From DATLWN01 sp963764315 (GTDB taxonomy: Bacteria; Pseudomonadota; Zetaproteobacteria; Mariprofundales; Mariprofundaceae): 64,000 bases of DNA. Positions 44,750-54,816 of this stretch are shown piece after piece (within the stretch, counting starts at the first letter, position 1; each line of letters begins with the position of its first letter). A program made the position numbers and the translations under genes. The notes below the pieces were generated by a model. The model saw nothing but the letters and a program-made list of their open reading frames with translations, had not been told where the DNA came from and ran no database searches. The stretch is taken from contig CAVXSB010000009.1 of assembly GCA_963764315.1 (NCBI GenBank), positions 186,001 to 250,000 on the forward strand, written 5' to 3'.

Positions 44750-45955
44750 TTAGTCCTGTAGCGAGGCCGCGGCGGCGGCGATGCGCGCTATCGCATCCTC
44801 CAACCTGTCCTGACTCACCGCATAGGAAATGCGCATATGCCCGGGTGCCCCGAACTCGCTGCCCGGTACCAGGGCCACGCCGGCATCCTCGAGCAGCCAG
44901 GCGCAGGCGGCGATATCGTCGGCCAGGCGCGCGCCGGCGGGCGTGCGCTTGCCCAGCCAACCCTTGATCGACGGGAACACATAGAAGGCGCCGTCCGGCA
45001 ACAGGCAGGACATGCCCGGCATGGCGTTCAGCTTATCCACCAGCCAGCTGCGGCGCTCGGCATAGGTGCGCACCATATGCTCGAGATCGTCCGTGGGCCC
45101 GGTCAGCGCCGCCAGCGCCGCCTTCTGGGCGATGGAGTTCGGGCTCGATGTGCTCTGGCTTTGCACCTTGGACATGGCAGCGATCAGGTGCCTGGGCCCG
45201 GCGCAGTAGCCGATGCGCCAGCCGGTCATGCAGTAGGCCTTGGAGACGCCGTTCAGCGTCACCGTGCGCTCCTTCAGGTCCGGATTGACCGCGGCGAAGG
45301 TGGCGAAGGTCTTGCCGTCGAACAATATCTTCTCGTAGATGTCGTCGGAGGCGACGGCGAGATTCTCATGGCGGCGTACGACCTCGCCGAGTGCGGCCAG
45401 TTCCTCGGCCGTATAGGCCATGCCCGTCGGATTCGAAGGCGAGTTGAGGAACAGCAGCCGCGTGTTCGGCGTGATGGCGGCTTCGAGCGCGGCGGGCGTC
45501 AGCTTGAAGCCGCTGGCCGCATCGGTATCGACGACGACCGGCACGCCGTCGGCCAGCAGCACCATGTCCGGGTAAGACACCCAGTAGGGGGCGGGGATGA
45601 CGACCTCGTCCCCGGCATCGAGCATGGCCTGCAGCAGGTTGTAGATGCACTGCTTGCCGCCGGTGGAGACCAGTACCTCCTCGGGGGCATAGTCCAGGGC
45701 GTTGTCGCGGCGGAATTTGTCGGCGATGGCGCGGCGCAGTTCCGGGATGCCGGGCACCGCCGTATAGCGCGTGAAGCCCTCGTGGATGGCGGCGATGGCG
45801 GCGTCGTTGGCCGCCTTCGGGGTATCGAAATCCGGTTCGCCGACCGACAGCGAGATGATGTCGCGCCCGGCCGCCCTGAGCTCGGCAGCCTTGGCGGTGA
45901 TTGTCAGCGTCGCCGAGGGCTTGATTTTCTGGATGCGGGAGGACAGTCGGATCAT
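44750..45955 (-). CDS. Pyridoxal phosphate-dependent aspartate aminotransferase (class I)
   Basis: A 401-residue fold-type I aminotransferase of the Ib subgroup (AspC/AatA of many non-enteric bacteria). The start MIRLSSRIQKIKPSATLTIT, SLSVGEPDFDTP, the NSPSNPTG motif and PLP-binding Lys239 (GVSKAYCMTGWRIGYCAGP) are all present. It interconverts aspartate and oxaloacetate with glutamate/2-oxoglutarate; some members also act as prephenate aminotransferases. ATG at 45955. It diverges from the large flavin/Fe-S gene, with about 130 bases for both promoters. A long frame that continues upstream on this strand is antisense to that gene. Confidence 0.93.
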   Translation of the reverse strand: MIRLSSRIQKIKPSATLTITAKAAELRAAGRDIISLSVGEPDFDTPKAANDAAIAAIHEGFTRYTAVPGIPELRRAIADKFRRDNALDYAPEEVLVSTGGKQCIYNLLQAMLDAGDEVVIPAPYWVSYPDMVLLADGVPVVVDTDAASGFKLTPAALEAAITPNTRLLFLNSPSNPTGMAYTAEELAALGEVVRRHENLAVASDDIYEKILFDGKTFATFAAVNPDLKERTVTLNGVSKAYCMTGWRIGYCAGPRHLIAAMSKVQSQSTSSPNSIAQKAALAALTGPTDDLEHMVRTYAERRSWLVDKLNAMPGMSCLLPDGAFYVFPSIKGWLGKRTPAGARLADDIAACAWLLEDAGVALVPGSEFGAPGHMRISYAVSQDRLEDAIARIAAAAASLQD

Positions 45956-46087
45956 GCGGGTATCCTGCCAGAGTCCGTGGGCACACTCCAAGCGAAATCC
46001 ACTTGGTAGCTTTAGGTATTTTTCATGTGCCGCAGCTATTATGATGCGTCGCCTGGGCGGTGACGCCGCGGCAAGGAGCATTGAGCA

Positions 46088-49000
46088 TTGCAGGAAAACA
46101 TCCGCGAGATTCCCTATAATTACACCTCCTATTCCGACCGGGAGATCGTACTGCGCTTCCTGGGCGAGGAGAGTTGGGATGATCTGAACGTGCTGCGCCA
46201 CCAGCGCCGCACCGGGCGCAGTGCCCGCATGCTGTTCGAGATCCTCGGCGATGTCTGGGTGGTTTCGCGCAATCCCTTCCTGCGCAACGATCTGCTGAAG
46301 AATCGCAAGCGCCTGACGACGATGCGCGCCCGTCACCGCAACCGCCTGGATCGCATCGGCACCTCGGCCGCCGAGAACCCGCGTGCCCAGCGTATCACCG
46401 CGCACACCGAGCGCATGCTCGAACAGTTCTATGCCTGGTTCGAGGGCGAGCCGAAGCGCCGGCGCGAAACCAAGCGGGCGCTTTCCCGGCACACGCATGC
46501 CAACAATGTGCATTTCGATGCCTATACCCTGGTGCACCATGCCACCGATGCCACCGACTGGCGCTCCTACCTGCCGTTCTGCGTGCTGACGCCGGACAAG
46601 CCGGAGGAGATCCCTGGCCTGGTGGCGGCGGTGCGCGAGTTGGGGCTCACCATCATCCCGCGCGGCGGCGGCACGGGGCTTTGCGGCGGCTCGGTACCGC
46701 TGCAGGACCAGGCGGTGATGATCAACATCGAGAAATTCGATCGCATCGGCGACGTCGAGATGCGCGATCTCGGCGATGGGCGCGAGGTGCCGGTGATTAC
46801 CGCCGAGGCGGGGGCGGTGACCGGCAAGGTCATGGAGAAATCCAGGCCGCATATCTTCGCCACCGATCCGACCAGCCTGTGGGCCTGCACCATCGGTGGC
46901 AATGTGGCGAGCAACGCCGGCGGCAAGCATGCGGTGATCTGGGGTACCTGTGTCGACAACCTGCTGTCGTGGAAGATGGTGACCCCCGACGGCAACTGGC
47001 TGCTCGTCGAACGCGTCGACCACAATATGGGCATCATGCCCGCCGATACCATGGTCGATTTCCGCCTGAGCCGTTTCGCGCCCGACGGGAAGGCCCTGGG
47101 CGAGCCGGAGATGCTGTCCATCGATGGCGCCACCTTCCGCCGCGAGGGTCTGGGCAAGGATGTCACGCGCAAGGCGCTGGGGGGCCTGCCCGGGGTGCAG
47201 AAAGAGGGCACTGACGGCATGATCACCGAGGCCACCTTCGTACTGCACCGGCCGTTCGCGCATACGCGCACGGTGTGCTGCGAATTCTACGGCCAGGAGC
47301 TGTCGGCGGCCACCGCCGCCATGGTTGGCATCAAGGGCTATGTCGATGCTCAGGAGGGCGTGCACCTGGAGGGCCTGGAGCATTTCGACGAGAAATATGT
47401 GAAGGCGATCAACTACGTGGCCAAGTCCACCCGGCGCGAGCGCCCGCGCGTGGTGCTCCTGATCGACGTGTCCGGCGACGACGAGGCGACGGTGGCGGGG
47501 ACCTGCGCCGAGATCTGCCGCATCGCTTCTCGCGGCAACGGCGAGGGTTTTGTGGCCACCACCGAGGCCGACTGCCGTCGCTTCTGGGCCGATCGCGGGC
47601 GCATGGCGGCGATCGCCAAGCATACGCGCGCCTTCAAACTCAACGAGGACGTGGTGATCCCGCTGCCGCGCCTGTCCGAGTACAACGACTATGTCGAGCA
47701 CCTGAACATCGAACAGTCGATCACCAACAAGCTGGCCATGCTGGAGGCGCTGGAGGCCTTCGTTCGGGATGCAGTGGGGCGCCTCGGCTCCGACGATGCG
47801 CTGGCACTGGCCGATCTCGGCGTCGAGGACGACGGTTACCTTGCGGCCAAGCTCACGGCCTGCCTGGAGATCATCGACGGGGCGCGCGAGCGCTGGGGGG
47901 CCATCGCCAAGGGCATGGACCGGCCGGCAGGCGAGCTGGCTCACCTGCTGGGCGGGATCGAATTCGACAAGGATGAGACCCCGTTCCGCATCATCCAGCG
48001 CGGGGAGCTGCGTATCTCCTATCGCCGTGAGGTCGAGAAGCCCCTGCTGCAACAGCTGCACGGCCACGACCCGCTGGTGGCAAAGCTGCGCCAGATCCAT
48101 AAGCAGGTGCTGTCCAGCCGCATCGTCATCGCCACCCATATGCATGCCGGCGACGGCAATGTGCACACGAACATCCCGGTCAACTCCAACGACTACGACA
48201 TGATGCAGCGGGCGCATCACGTGGTGGAGAAGATCATGGCCAAGGCCGACGCCCTGGGTGGCGTCATTTCCGGCGAGCACGGCATCGGCATCACCAAGCT
48301 GCCGTACATGCGTGCCGATTATCTCGAGGAGATGGCCGGCTATCTCGCCAAGGCCGATCCCAGCGATCTGTTCAATCGCGGCAAGCTGCAGCCGGGCACG
48401 GATCTCACCTTCGCCTATACCCCGAGCTTCAACCTTCTGGAGCACGAGTCGGTGATCATGGAGGCGGCGGACCTGACCGAGCTGTCGGAGGCGATCTCCC
48501 CCTGCCTGCGCTGCGGCAAGTGCAAGCCGGTATGCAATACCCATTTCCCGCGCTCGAACATGCTGTATTCGCCGCGCAACAAGATCCAGGCATCGGGCTC
48601 CATCATCGAGGCCTTCCTGTACGAGTCCCAGACGAGTTCCGGCATCTCCTTCGAGCAGTTCGCCGGCCTGCAGGACGTGGCCGACCACTGCACGATCTGC
48701 CACAAGTGCGAATCGCCATGCCCGGTCAACATCGATTTCGGCGATGTCACCGAGCGCATGCGTGCGCTGATCAAGGACAAGGGACAGGACAGGCTGAACC
48801 TCGGTTCCAAGCTGTCGCTGGCCTTCCTGGTGCTGCAGAACCCGGATGCCGTGCGCCTGATGCGCGAGGTGGTGATCCGCTGGGGCTATGCCGGGCAGCG
48901 CCTGGCGCACCGGGTGGCGCGCTGGGTCGGGCTGATCCGGCCAGTGCCGGCGGCTATGCGCAACCTGGACGGCGTGCAGGCGCAGGTGGTCAACTTCATC

Positions 49001-49900
49001 GAGCGGCCGCTGCCTTCCGTGCCGTTCAAAACGGCGCGCCAGCAACTCGGCATAGAGTCGCGCGACAAGAACATGATCCCGGTGCTGCGCGACCCGGCCA
49101 GGGCCAACGGCCGGGCCGTGTTCTATTTCCCCGGCTGCGGCTCGGAGCGGCTGTTCTCGCAGGTGGGGCTGGCCACGCAGGCGATGCTGTTCGAGCTGGG
49201 GCTCAATGTGGTGTTGCCGCCTTCGTATCTCTGCTGCGGCTACCCCTCCACCGCCGGCGGCGACCATGTGCGTGGCGACAAGATCACCTACGACAACCGC
49301 GTGCTGTTCCATCGCATCAAGAACGTGCTGTCCTACCTCGATTTCGAGGCTGTCGTCGTCTCTTGCGGTACCTGCTACGACCAGCTGACGAAGTATCAAT
49401 TGCAGCAGGTGTTCCCCGACGCCCCGCTGATCGACATCCACGAGTACCTGATGACCCAGGGCGTCAAGGTCGAGGCGGTGACGGGGGTGCAGTATATGTA
49501 CCACGAGCCCTGTCATACGCCGCTAAAGCGCCATGGCACGGGCGCAGCCATCCAGTCGCTGCTCGGCCAGACCGCCGTCGCTTCCGACCAGTGCTGCGGC
49601 GAGGCCGGCACCATGGCCGTGGCCACGCCGGCCATCGCCGGCAAGATCCGCGCCCGCAAGGAAGAGGAGATCGCCAAGTCCAAGGCCGTGCTTGATGCGC
49701 GCGGGGATGCCGGCGGTGCGCAGAAGATCCTGACCAGCTGCCCGTCCTGCCTGCAGGGACTGTCCAGGCTGGAGGGCGGCAGCGGGGTCGAGGCCGACTA
49801 CATCGTCGTGGAGCTGGCGAAGCACCTGATGGGCGAGGACTGGCAGGAACGATTCGTCGAGCGCGTCAAGCGCGGCGGCATCGAGCGGGTGCTGATGTAG
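46088..49900 (+). CDS. Large FAD-linked oxidase / Fe-S oxidoreductase fusion (DUF3683-type)
   Basis: A 1270-residue protein in three parts. The N-terminal segment (about 1-125, NIREIPYNYTSYSDREIVLR) matches the DUF3683 region. Next is a PCMH-type FAD-binding domain with IPRGGGTGLCGGSVPL (about 190) and a FAD-oxidase C domain like those of D-lactate or D-2-hydroxyglutarate dehydrogenases (THMHAGDGNVHTNIPV). The C-terminal part is a GlpC/heterodisulfide-type module with two 4Fe-4S motifs, CLRCGKCKPVC (about 806) and CTICHKCESPCP (about 868), and CCG-type motifs (LCCGYPS, SCGTC, QCCGEAG, SCPSC). It is probably a respiratory 2-hydroxyacid dehydrogenase; the substrate is not shown. TTG start at 46088. 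Confidence 0.88.
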   Translation: MQENIREIPYNYTSYSDREIVLRFLGEESWDDLNVLRHQRRTGRSARMLFEILGDVWVVSRNPFLRNDLLKNRKRLTTMRARHRNRLDRIGTSAAENPRAQRITAHTERMLEQFYAWFEGEPKRRRETKRALSRHTHANNVHFDAYTLVHHATDATDWRSYLPFCVLTPDKPEEIPGLVAAVRELGLTIIPRGGGTGLCGGSVPLQDQAVMINIEKFDRIGDVEMRDLGDGREVPVITAEAGAVTGKVMEKSRPHIFATDPTSLWACTIGGNVASNAGGKHAVIWGTCVDNLLSWKMVTPDGNWLLVERVDHNMGIMPADTMVDFRLSRFAPDGKALGEPEMLSIDGATFRREGLGKDVTRKALGGLPGVQKEGTDGMITEATFVLHRPFAHTRTVCCEFYGQELSAATAAMVGIKGYVDAQEGVHLEGLEHFDEKYVKAINYVAKSTRRERPRVVLLIDVSGDDEATVAGTCAEICRIASRGNGEGFVATTEADCRRFWADRGRMAAIAKHTRAFKLNEDVVIPLPRLSEYNDYVEHLNIEQSITNKLAMLEALEAFVRDAVGRLGSDDALALADLGVEDDGYLAAKLTACLEIIDGARERWGAIAKGMDRPAGELAHLLGGIEFDKDETPFRIIQRGELRISYRREVEKPLLQQLHGHDPLVAKLRQIHKQVLSSRIVIATHMHAGDGNVHTNIPVNSNDYDMMQRAHHVVEKIMAKADALGGVISGEHGIGITKLPYMRADYLEEMAGYLAKADPSDLFNRGKLQPGTDLTFAYTPSFNLLEHESVIMEAADLTELSEAISPCLRCGKCKPVCNTHFPRSNMLYSPRNKIQASGSIIEAFLYESQTSSGISFEQFAGLQDVADHCTICHKCESPCPVNIDFGDVTERMRALIKDKGQDRLNLGSKLSLAFLVLQNPDAVRLMREVVIRWGYAGQRLAHRVARWVGLIRPVPAAMRNLDGVQAQVVNFIERPLPSVPFKTARQQLGIESRDKNMIPVLRDPARANGRAVFYFPGCGSERLFSQVGLATQAMLFELGLNVVLPPSYLCCGYPSTAGGDHVRGDKITYDNRVLFHRIKNVLSYLDFEAVVVSCGTCYDQLTKYQLQQVFPDAPLIDIHEYLMTQGVKVEAVTGVQYMYHEPCHTPLKRHGTGAAIQSLLGQTAVASDQCCGEAGTMAVATPAIAGKIRARKEEEIAKSKAVLDARGDAGGAQKILTSCPSCLQGLSRLEGGSGVEADYIVVELAKHLMGEDWQERFVERVKRGGIERVLM

Positions 49901-49902
49901 GC

Positions 49903-50658
49903 ATGGCCCCATCCTGGGTCGACAGCCACTGCCACCTGGATTTCCCGGCCTTCGATACGGACCGCGAGGCGGTGCTGGATCGCGCCCGCACCGCCGGCGT
50001 CACGCATGTCGTGGTGCCGGGTACCGGCGCCGCCGGCTGGGACGGGGTGTTGGCTCTGGCTAACGAGAGCGGCGTGCACGCCGCTCTTGGCCTGCACCCG
50101 TGGTGGACGGCCGGGCATCGCCCCGAACACCTGGAGACGCTGGAGGCGCATTTGACCGCGGGCCGGGCCGTGGCGGTCGGCGAATGCGGCCTGGATTTTG
50201 CGCGCGACATCGACCGGGATCTGCAGCGCCACTGGTTCGTTGCCCAATTGAAGCTGGCGGCCGATTACGGCCTGCCGGTGATCGTGCATGCAGTGCGTGC
50301 CCTGGATCAGGTGCTGCACGAGATCGCCGCCTTTCCGGGTTTGGGTGGCGTCATCCACGGCTTTGCCGGCAGCCTACAGCAGGCGGAGCGCTGTGTGGCG
50401 GCCGGCCTCATGCTCGGCATCGGCCCGGCCGTGGCGCGTTCGGAGAAATTGCAGGGGATCGTGGGCGCCATGCCTGCCGCATGTCTGCTGCTGGAGACGG
50501 ACGCGCCGGACCGGCCGCTGACGGGCAGTCGTGGCGAGCCCGCCGACGTGGTGCAGGTCGGCGAGGCGGTGGCGACGATCAGGCGGATGGCGCCCGCGGC
50601 GCTGGCACAGATCACAACCGCCAATACGCACAAACTGTTCGGATGGGAGACGCGATGA
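49903..50658 (+). CDS. TatD family hydrolase
   Basis: A 251-residue metal-dependent TIM-barrel hydrolase (TatD/YjjV group), probably a deoxyribonuclease acting on DNA ends or in D-aminoacyl-tRNA quality control. Metal ligands appear in DSHCHLDF (residues 7-14), VGECGLDF, VIVHAVRA, GVIHGF and LETDAPD. It lies two bases after the flavin/Fe-S gene and its stop overlaps the tcdA ATG, so translation of the three is probably coupled. Confidence 0.92.
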   Translation: MAPSWVDSHCHLDFPAFDTDREAVLDRARTAGVTHVVVPGTGAAGWDGVLALANESGVHAALGLHPWWTAGHRPEHLETLEAHLTAGRAVAVGECGLDFARDIDRDLQRHWFVAQLKLAADYGLPVIVHAVRALDQVLHEIAAFPGLGGVIHGFAGSLQQAERCVAAGLMLGIGPAVARSEKLQGIVGAMPAACLLLETDAPDRPLTGSRGEPADVVQVGEAVATIRRMAPAALAQITTANTHKLFGWETR

Positions 50659-51383
50659 ACGAGATTCATGAGCGCACACAGATCCTGATCGGCGAGGACG
50701 GGCTGAAGCAGCTCGCGGCGAAACGCGTGCTCATCGCGGGCCTGGGCGGCGTCGGCGGTTTCGCGGCCGAGGTCGTGGCGCGTGCCAACATCGGGCATAT
50801 GACCCTGCTCGACCACGACGTCGTCGGCGCCTCGAACCTGAATCGACAGCTGGTGGCGCTGCACTCGACCGTCGGCATGGCCAAGGCCGAGGTTTTGCGC
50901 CAACGCATCGCCGACATCAACCCGGCCATCGACGTGCATCTGGAGGCCGGCTTCCTGAATCCGGAGGGGGTGGAAGGGCTGCTGGCCGGCGGCTTCGACT
51001 ACGTCATCGACTGTATCGACTCGATTTACTGCAAGGCAGCACTGGTGCGGGGCTGCCAGCAGGCGGGCATCCCGGTGGCCTCGAGTATGGGGGCAGGGGG
51101 GCGTACGGATGTGACGAAGGCGCGCATCGGGCCGCTCTCACATACCCAGACCTGTCCGCTGGCGCGCGAGATGCGAAGACAATTGCGCAAGATCGGCGGT
51201 TCGCTGGATTATCCGGTGGTGTATTCGACGGAGCAGCCGCTCAAGGGTACGGAGCATCGGCCGGTCGGCACCGCCACGCAGCCCGGCCGGGCGCGTTCGG
51301 TCAACGGCACCATCTCCTACCTGCCGGCGCTGTTCGGGGTCATGCTCGGCGGCTATGTGGTCCGGGAGCTCCTGGAGCGCTAG
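50655..51383 (+). CDS. tcdA: tRNA threonylcarbamoyladenosine dehydratase TcdA
   Basis: E1-like ThiF/MoeB-family enzyme of 242 residues that turns t6A37 of tRNA into cyclic t6A using ATP. It shows the nucleotide-binding VLIAGLGGVGGFAAEVVARA, LLDHDVVGASNLNRQ, DCIDSIYCKAALVRGCQQ and the C-terminal SVNGTISYLPALFGVMLGG. ATG overlaps the tatD stop (ATGA). It converges with pycB, with only three bases between the stop codons. Confidence 0.95.
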   Translation: MNEIHERTQILIGEDGLKQLAAKRVLIAGLGGVGGFAAEVVARANIGHMTLLDHDVVGASNLNRQLVALHSTVGMAKAEVLRQRIADINPAIDVHLEAGFLNPEGVEGLLAGGFDYVIDCIDSIYCKAALVRGCQQAGIPVASSMGAGGRTDVTKARIGPLSHTQTCPLAREMRRQLRKIGGSLDYPVVYSTEQPLKGTEHRPVGTATQPGRARSVNGTISYLPALFGVMLGGYVVRELLER

Positions 51384-51386
51384 CCC

Positions 51387-53234
51387 TCAGGCGATTTCCA
51401 TCAGGCATTCGTCCGGGTTCACATTGTCGCCGACGGCGATGTACACGGCCTTGACGGTGCCGGACACCGGCGCATGCACCGGGTTCTCCATCTTCATGGC
51501 CTCGACGGTCAGCACCACCTGGCCGGCCTGCACCTCGTCACCTTCCTTGGCGTTGATGGCGACGATGCGTCCCGGCATGGCCGTGGTGACATCGTTGTCG
51601 CTCTTTGCCTTCGGCCGGCGCGAACCCTTGGAGACGCGCGCGGTGTCGATGCTGCCGGATTCGGTCGGCACCACCTCGGTCAGGGTCTCGACCATGACTT
51701 CCTCGAGCACGTCGTCCACCTTGACGTAGAAGGGGCGCACATCCTCGCTCTTGTGCCCCATGCCCTCGACGCGGATGTGGTACTCCTCGCCGTGGATGGT
51801 GATGTTGAACTCGGTGGGCGCCAGCAAATGCGGCTGCACGCTGGCAGCCGGCACCGCGTCCGGATGCTCCAGCGGCTCGGGCTTGAAGTTGCCGGTAGCG
51901 CGCTCCTCGAAGAACTCGAGAGCGATGGACGGGAACAGGGCATAGGAAAGCACGTCCTCGACCGAGCGGGCCTTGTCGCCGAGCTCGCGCGTCAGCTTGT
52001 CCATCTCCGGATCCAGCAGGTCGGCCGGGCGCACCGTGATCGGCTCATCGTTGCCGAGCGCCAGCGCCCGTACGTCCGGGTTGACCTCGCCGAGCGGGCG
52101 GCCGTACTTGCCGGCCAGGTAGTCGCGCGTCTCGTTGGTAATGACCTTGTACTTCTTGCCGGACACCACGTTCAACACCGCCTGGGTGCCGACAATCTGG
52201 CTGGTCGGGGTGACCAGCGGCGGGTAGCCGAAGTCGGCGCGCACGCGCGGCAGCTCCTCCAGCACGTCGTCCATGCGGTCCAGCGCTCCCTGGTCCTTCA
52301 GCTGGTTGGCCAGGTTCGAGATCATGCCGCCCGGGATCTGGTTGATGTGCACGCGCGAATCCACGCCGGTGAAATCCGATTCGAAGCGCTTGTACTTCTT
52401 GCGTACCTCGCGGAAATAGGCGGCGATCTCCTGCAGCAGGTTCAGGTCCAGACCGGTGTCGAACTCGGTGTCCTGGAAGGCCATGACCATGGCCTCCGTC
52501 GGCGGATGGGAGGTGCCGCCGGCCAGCGGGCTGATAACGGTGTCGATGATGTCGCAACCGGCCTTGACGGCCTCGAGCTGCACCATCTCGGCAAGTCCTG
52601 CCGTGGCGTGGGTGTGCAGGTGCAGCGGCACCGAGATGGCGTCCTTCAATGCCGGCACCATCTCGCGCACGGTCTTCGGGGTCAGAAGCCCCGCCATGTC
52701 CTTGATGGCGATGGTGTCGCAGCCCATGTCCTCGAAGCCTTTGGCGAGCTCGACGAAGTGTTCCAGGGTGTGTACCGGGCTGGTGGTGTAGCTGATGGCG
52801 CCCTCGGCATGCTTGCCGTTCTTCTTCACCTGCTGGATGGCCACGCGTACGTTGCGCAGGTCGTTCATGGCGTCGAATACGCGGAACACATCCACGCCGT
52901 TGGCGGTGGCCATGTCGACGAACTTCCGGACCACGTCGTCGGCATAATGCCGGTAGCCCAGCAGGTTCTGGCCGCGAAGCAGCATCTGGATCGGGGTGTT
53001 CGGCAGTGCCCGGCTCAGCTGGCGCAGCCGCTCCCATGGATCCTCGCGCAAAAAGCGCAGGCAGGTGTCGAAGGTGGCACCGCCCCAGGCCTCGATGGAC
53101 CAGTAGCCGACGGCATCGAGCTTCTCGCAGATCGGCAGCATGTCCTCCAGGCGCATGCGGGTGGCCAGCAGGGACTGGTGGCCGTCGCGCAGCGCCAGCT
53201 CGGAGATGCCGATTTTGCGGGGGGTCTGGCTCAT
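51387..53234 (-). CDS. pycB: Pyruvate carboxylase subunit B (carboxyltransferase plus biotin domain)
   Basis: A 615-residue subunit with an N-terminal DRE-TIM carboxyltransferase (LALRDGHQSLLATRMRLEDM), the conserved PycB/OadA domain, an Ala/Pro-rich linker and a C-terminal biotinyl domain whose biotin Lys is in EAMKMENP, 35 residues from the end. It carboxylates pyruvate to oxaloacetate with pycA. The close homologue OadA (oxaloacetate decarboxylase alpha) needs membrane beta/gamma subunits, not seen here; pairing with a biotin carboxylase favours PycB. Start at 53234 has AAGGAT seven bases upstream; ATG at 53258 is also possible. Confidence 0.93.
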   Translation of the reverse strand: MSQTPRKIGISELALRDGHQSLLATRMRLEDMLPICEKLDAVGYWSIEAWGGATFDTCLRFLREDPWERLRQLSRALPNTPIQMLLRGQNLLGYRHYADDVVRKFVDMATANGVDVFRVFDAMNDLRNVRVAIQQVKKNGKHAEGAISYTTSPVHTLEHFVELAKGFEDMGCDTIAIKDMAGLLTPKTVREMVPALKDAISVPLHLHTHATAGLAEMVQLEAVKAGCDIIDTVISPLAGGTSHPPTEAMVMAFQDTEFDTGLDLNLLQEIAAYFREVRKKYKRFESDFTGVDSRVHINQIPGGMISNLANQLKDQGALDRMDDVLEELPRVRADFGYPPLVTPTSQIVGTQAVLNVVSGKKYKVITNETRDYLAGKYGRPLGEVNPDVRALALGNDEPITVRPADLLDPEMDKLTRELGDKARSVEDVLSYALFPSIALEFFEERATGNFKPEPLEHPDAVPAASVQPHLLAPTEFNITIHGEEYHIRVEGMGHKSEDVRPFYVKVDDVLEEVMVETLTEVVPTESGSIDTARVSKGSRRPKAKSDNDVTTAMPGRIVAINAKEGDEVQAGQVVLTVEAMKMENPVHAPVSGTVKAVYIAVGDNVNPDECLMEIA

Positions 53235-53277
53235 GGTCTTATCCTTGTTCGTGCTCATCGTCTAGAGGCCCTCACTA

Positions 53278-54696
53278 TCAAAGTCCGGCGTGTACGGCAA
53301 TGGCCACCGCCACGGCGGCGGCAATGTCCTCGCGCGACTCATAGGGCTTGAAATTCAGCAGTTCGGGGTGCTCCTCCAGAAAGCCGGTGTGGAACTGGCC
53401 GGAGCGGAAGGAGGGGGAGGCGGCGATCTGCCGGTAGAACGGCAGCGTCGTCTTCACTCCCCGGATGTCGTACTCGTTGAGCGCACGCACGGCCCGCACC
53501 ACGGTCTCTTCCCAGGTGGGGCCCCACAGCGTCAGCTTGGCGCACATCGAGTCGTAATACGGCGGGATGATATAGCCGGGGTAGACGCAGCCGTCGACGC
53601 GCACGCCCGGGCCGCCCGGCGAGAAATAACGGGTGATGGTGCCGGGCGTCGGCAGGAAGTTGTTCTTCGGGTCCTCGGCGTTGACGCGGAACTCGATGGC
53701 ATGGCCGCTGATCCGCAGGTCCTCCTGCGCAAAAGCGAGCGGCTGTCCGGCGGCGATGCGGATCTGCTCGGCGACGATGTCCACGCCGGTGATGGCCTCG
53801 GTGATCGGGTGTTCGACCTGCAGGCGCGTGTTCATTTCCATGAAATAGAAGTTGTGGTCCTTGTCCACCAGGAACTCGACGGTGCCGGCGTTGACGTAGT
53901 CGACGGCCTTCGCGGCCTGCACCGCCACCTCGCCCATCTGCCTGCGCAGCGCCTCGTCCAGATAGTTGGACGGGGCGATCTCGATCAGCTTCTGGTTGCG
54001 CCGCTGGATCGAGCAGTCGCGCTCGAACAGGTGCACGCAGTGGCCATGCTGGTCGGCCAGCACCTGGAACTCGATGTGGTGCGGCTCGACGATGCACTTC
54101 TCCATGAACAATTCGCCGTTGCCGAAGGCGGCCGTCGCCTCGCGTTCGGTGATATCGTAGTTCTGGCGCAGCTCGGCCTCGCTGTTGCAGCGGCGGATGC
54201 CGCGGCCGCCGCCGCCGGCCGCCGCCTTCAGCATCACCGGGTAGCCCATCTTCGCAGCCTCGCGCACGGCCTCCTCGACGTCGGCCAGCGCCGCATCGGT
54301 GCCCGGGATGACCGGGATGCCGGCGGCGATCATGGTGGCGCGCGCCTTGGTCTTGCTGCCCATGTCGCGGATGGCCTGAGGCGTGGGGCCGATATAGGTG
54401 ATGCCGGCGTCGACCAGACGCTGCGCGAATTCGGCGTTCTCGGACAGGAAGCCGTAGCCCGGATGCACGGCGTCGCAGCCCGTCTGGCGGGCAATCTCGA
54501 CGATGCGGTGGATGTTCAGATAGCTCTTGACCGGGTCCGGGCCGATCAGTACCGCCTGGTCCGCCTTTTTCACGTGCAGGGCGTTCTTGTCCGCGTTCGA
54601 ATAGATCGCGACGGTTTTGATGCCCAGCTCGTTGCAGGCACGGATGATGCGAATGGCGCACTCTCCGCGGTTGGCGATCAGTATGCGTTTGAACAA
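53278..54696 (-). CDS. pycA: Pyruvate carboxylase subunit A (biotin carboxylase)
   Basis: A 472-residue biotin carboxylase of the AccC fold: N domain (KRILIANRGECAIRIIRACN), ATP-grasp with the Gly-rich loop AAAGGGGRGIRRC, FMEMNTRLQVEHPITEAITG and the catalytic RRNQKLIEIAPS. It loads CO2 onto the biotin of pycB in an ATP-dependent step. pycB follows 43 bases downstream on the same strand, giving the two-subunit pyruvate carboxylase known from pseudomonads. AccC of acetyl-CoA carboxylase is very similar, but that gene normally follows accB, absent here. Confidence 0.93.
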   Translation of the reverse strand: MFKRILIANRGECAIRIIRACNELGIKTVAIYSNADKNALHVKKADQAVLIGPDPVKSYLNIHRIVEIARQTGCDAVHPGYGFLSENAEFAQRLVDAGITYIGPTPQAIRDMGSKTKARATMIAAGIPVIPGTDAALADVEEAVREAAKMGYPVMLKAAAGGGGRGIRRCNSEAELRQNYDITEREATAAFGNGELFMEKCIVEPHHIEFQVLADQHGHCVHLFERDCSIQRRNQKLIEIAPSNYLDEALRRQMGEVAVQAAKAVDYVNAGTVEFLVDKDHNFYFMEMNTRLQVEHPITEAITGVDIVAEQIRIAAGQPLAFAQEDLRISGHAIEFRVNAEDPKNNFLPTPGTITRYFSPGGPGVRVDGCVYPGYIIPPYYDSMCAKLTLWGPTWEETVVRAVRALNEYDIRGVKTTLPFYRQIAASPSFRSGQFHTGFLEEHPELLNFKPYESREDIAAAVAVAIAVHAGL

Positions 54697-54816
54697 GCGG
54701 GCATCCTCCTTCGTTGGATGGCCCGTATCCTATCGGCAGGCCTCCGGCTTCACAAACGCCGCCTGTGGAGCCCATGGCGATGTTCGGCTAACCTGAGGCC
54801 TCTACTGGAGGTTCTC

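Noticed and set aside
44750..49516. A 1588-codon open frame on the minus strand covering the flavin/Fe-S gene
   Set aside because: Only its last 401 codons (44750-45955) encode a recognisable protein. The remainder is antisense to a conserved gene and open only because of high GC.
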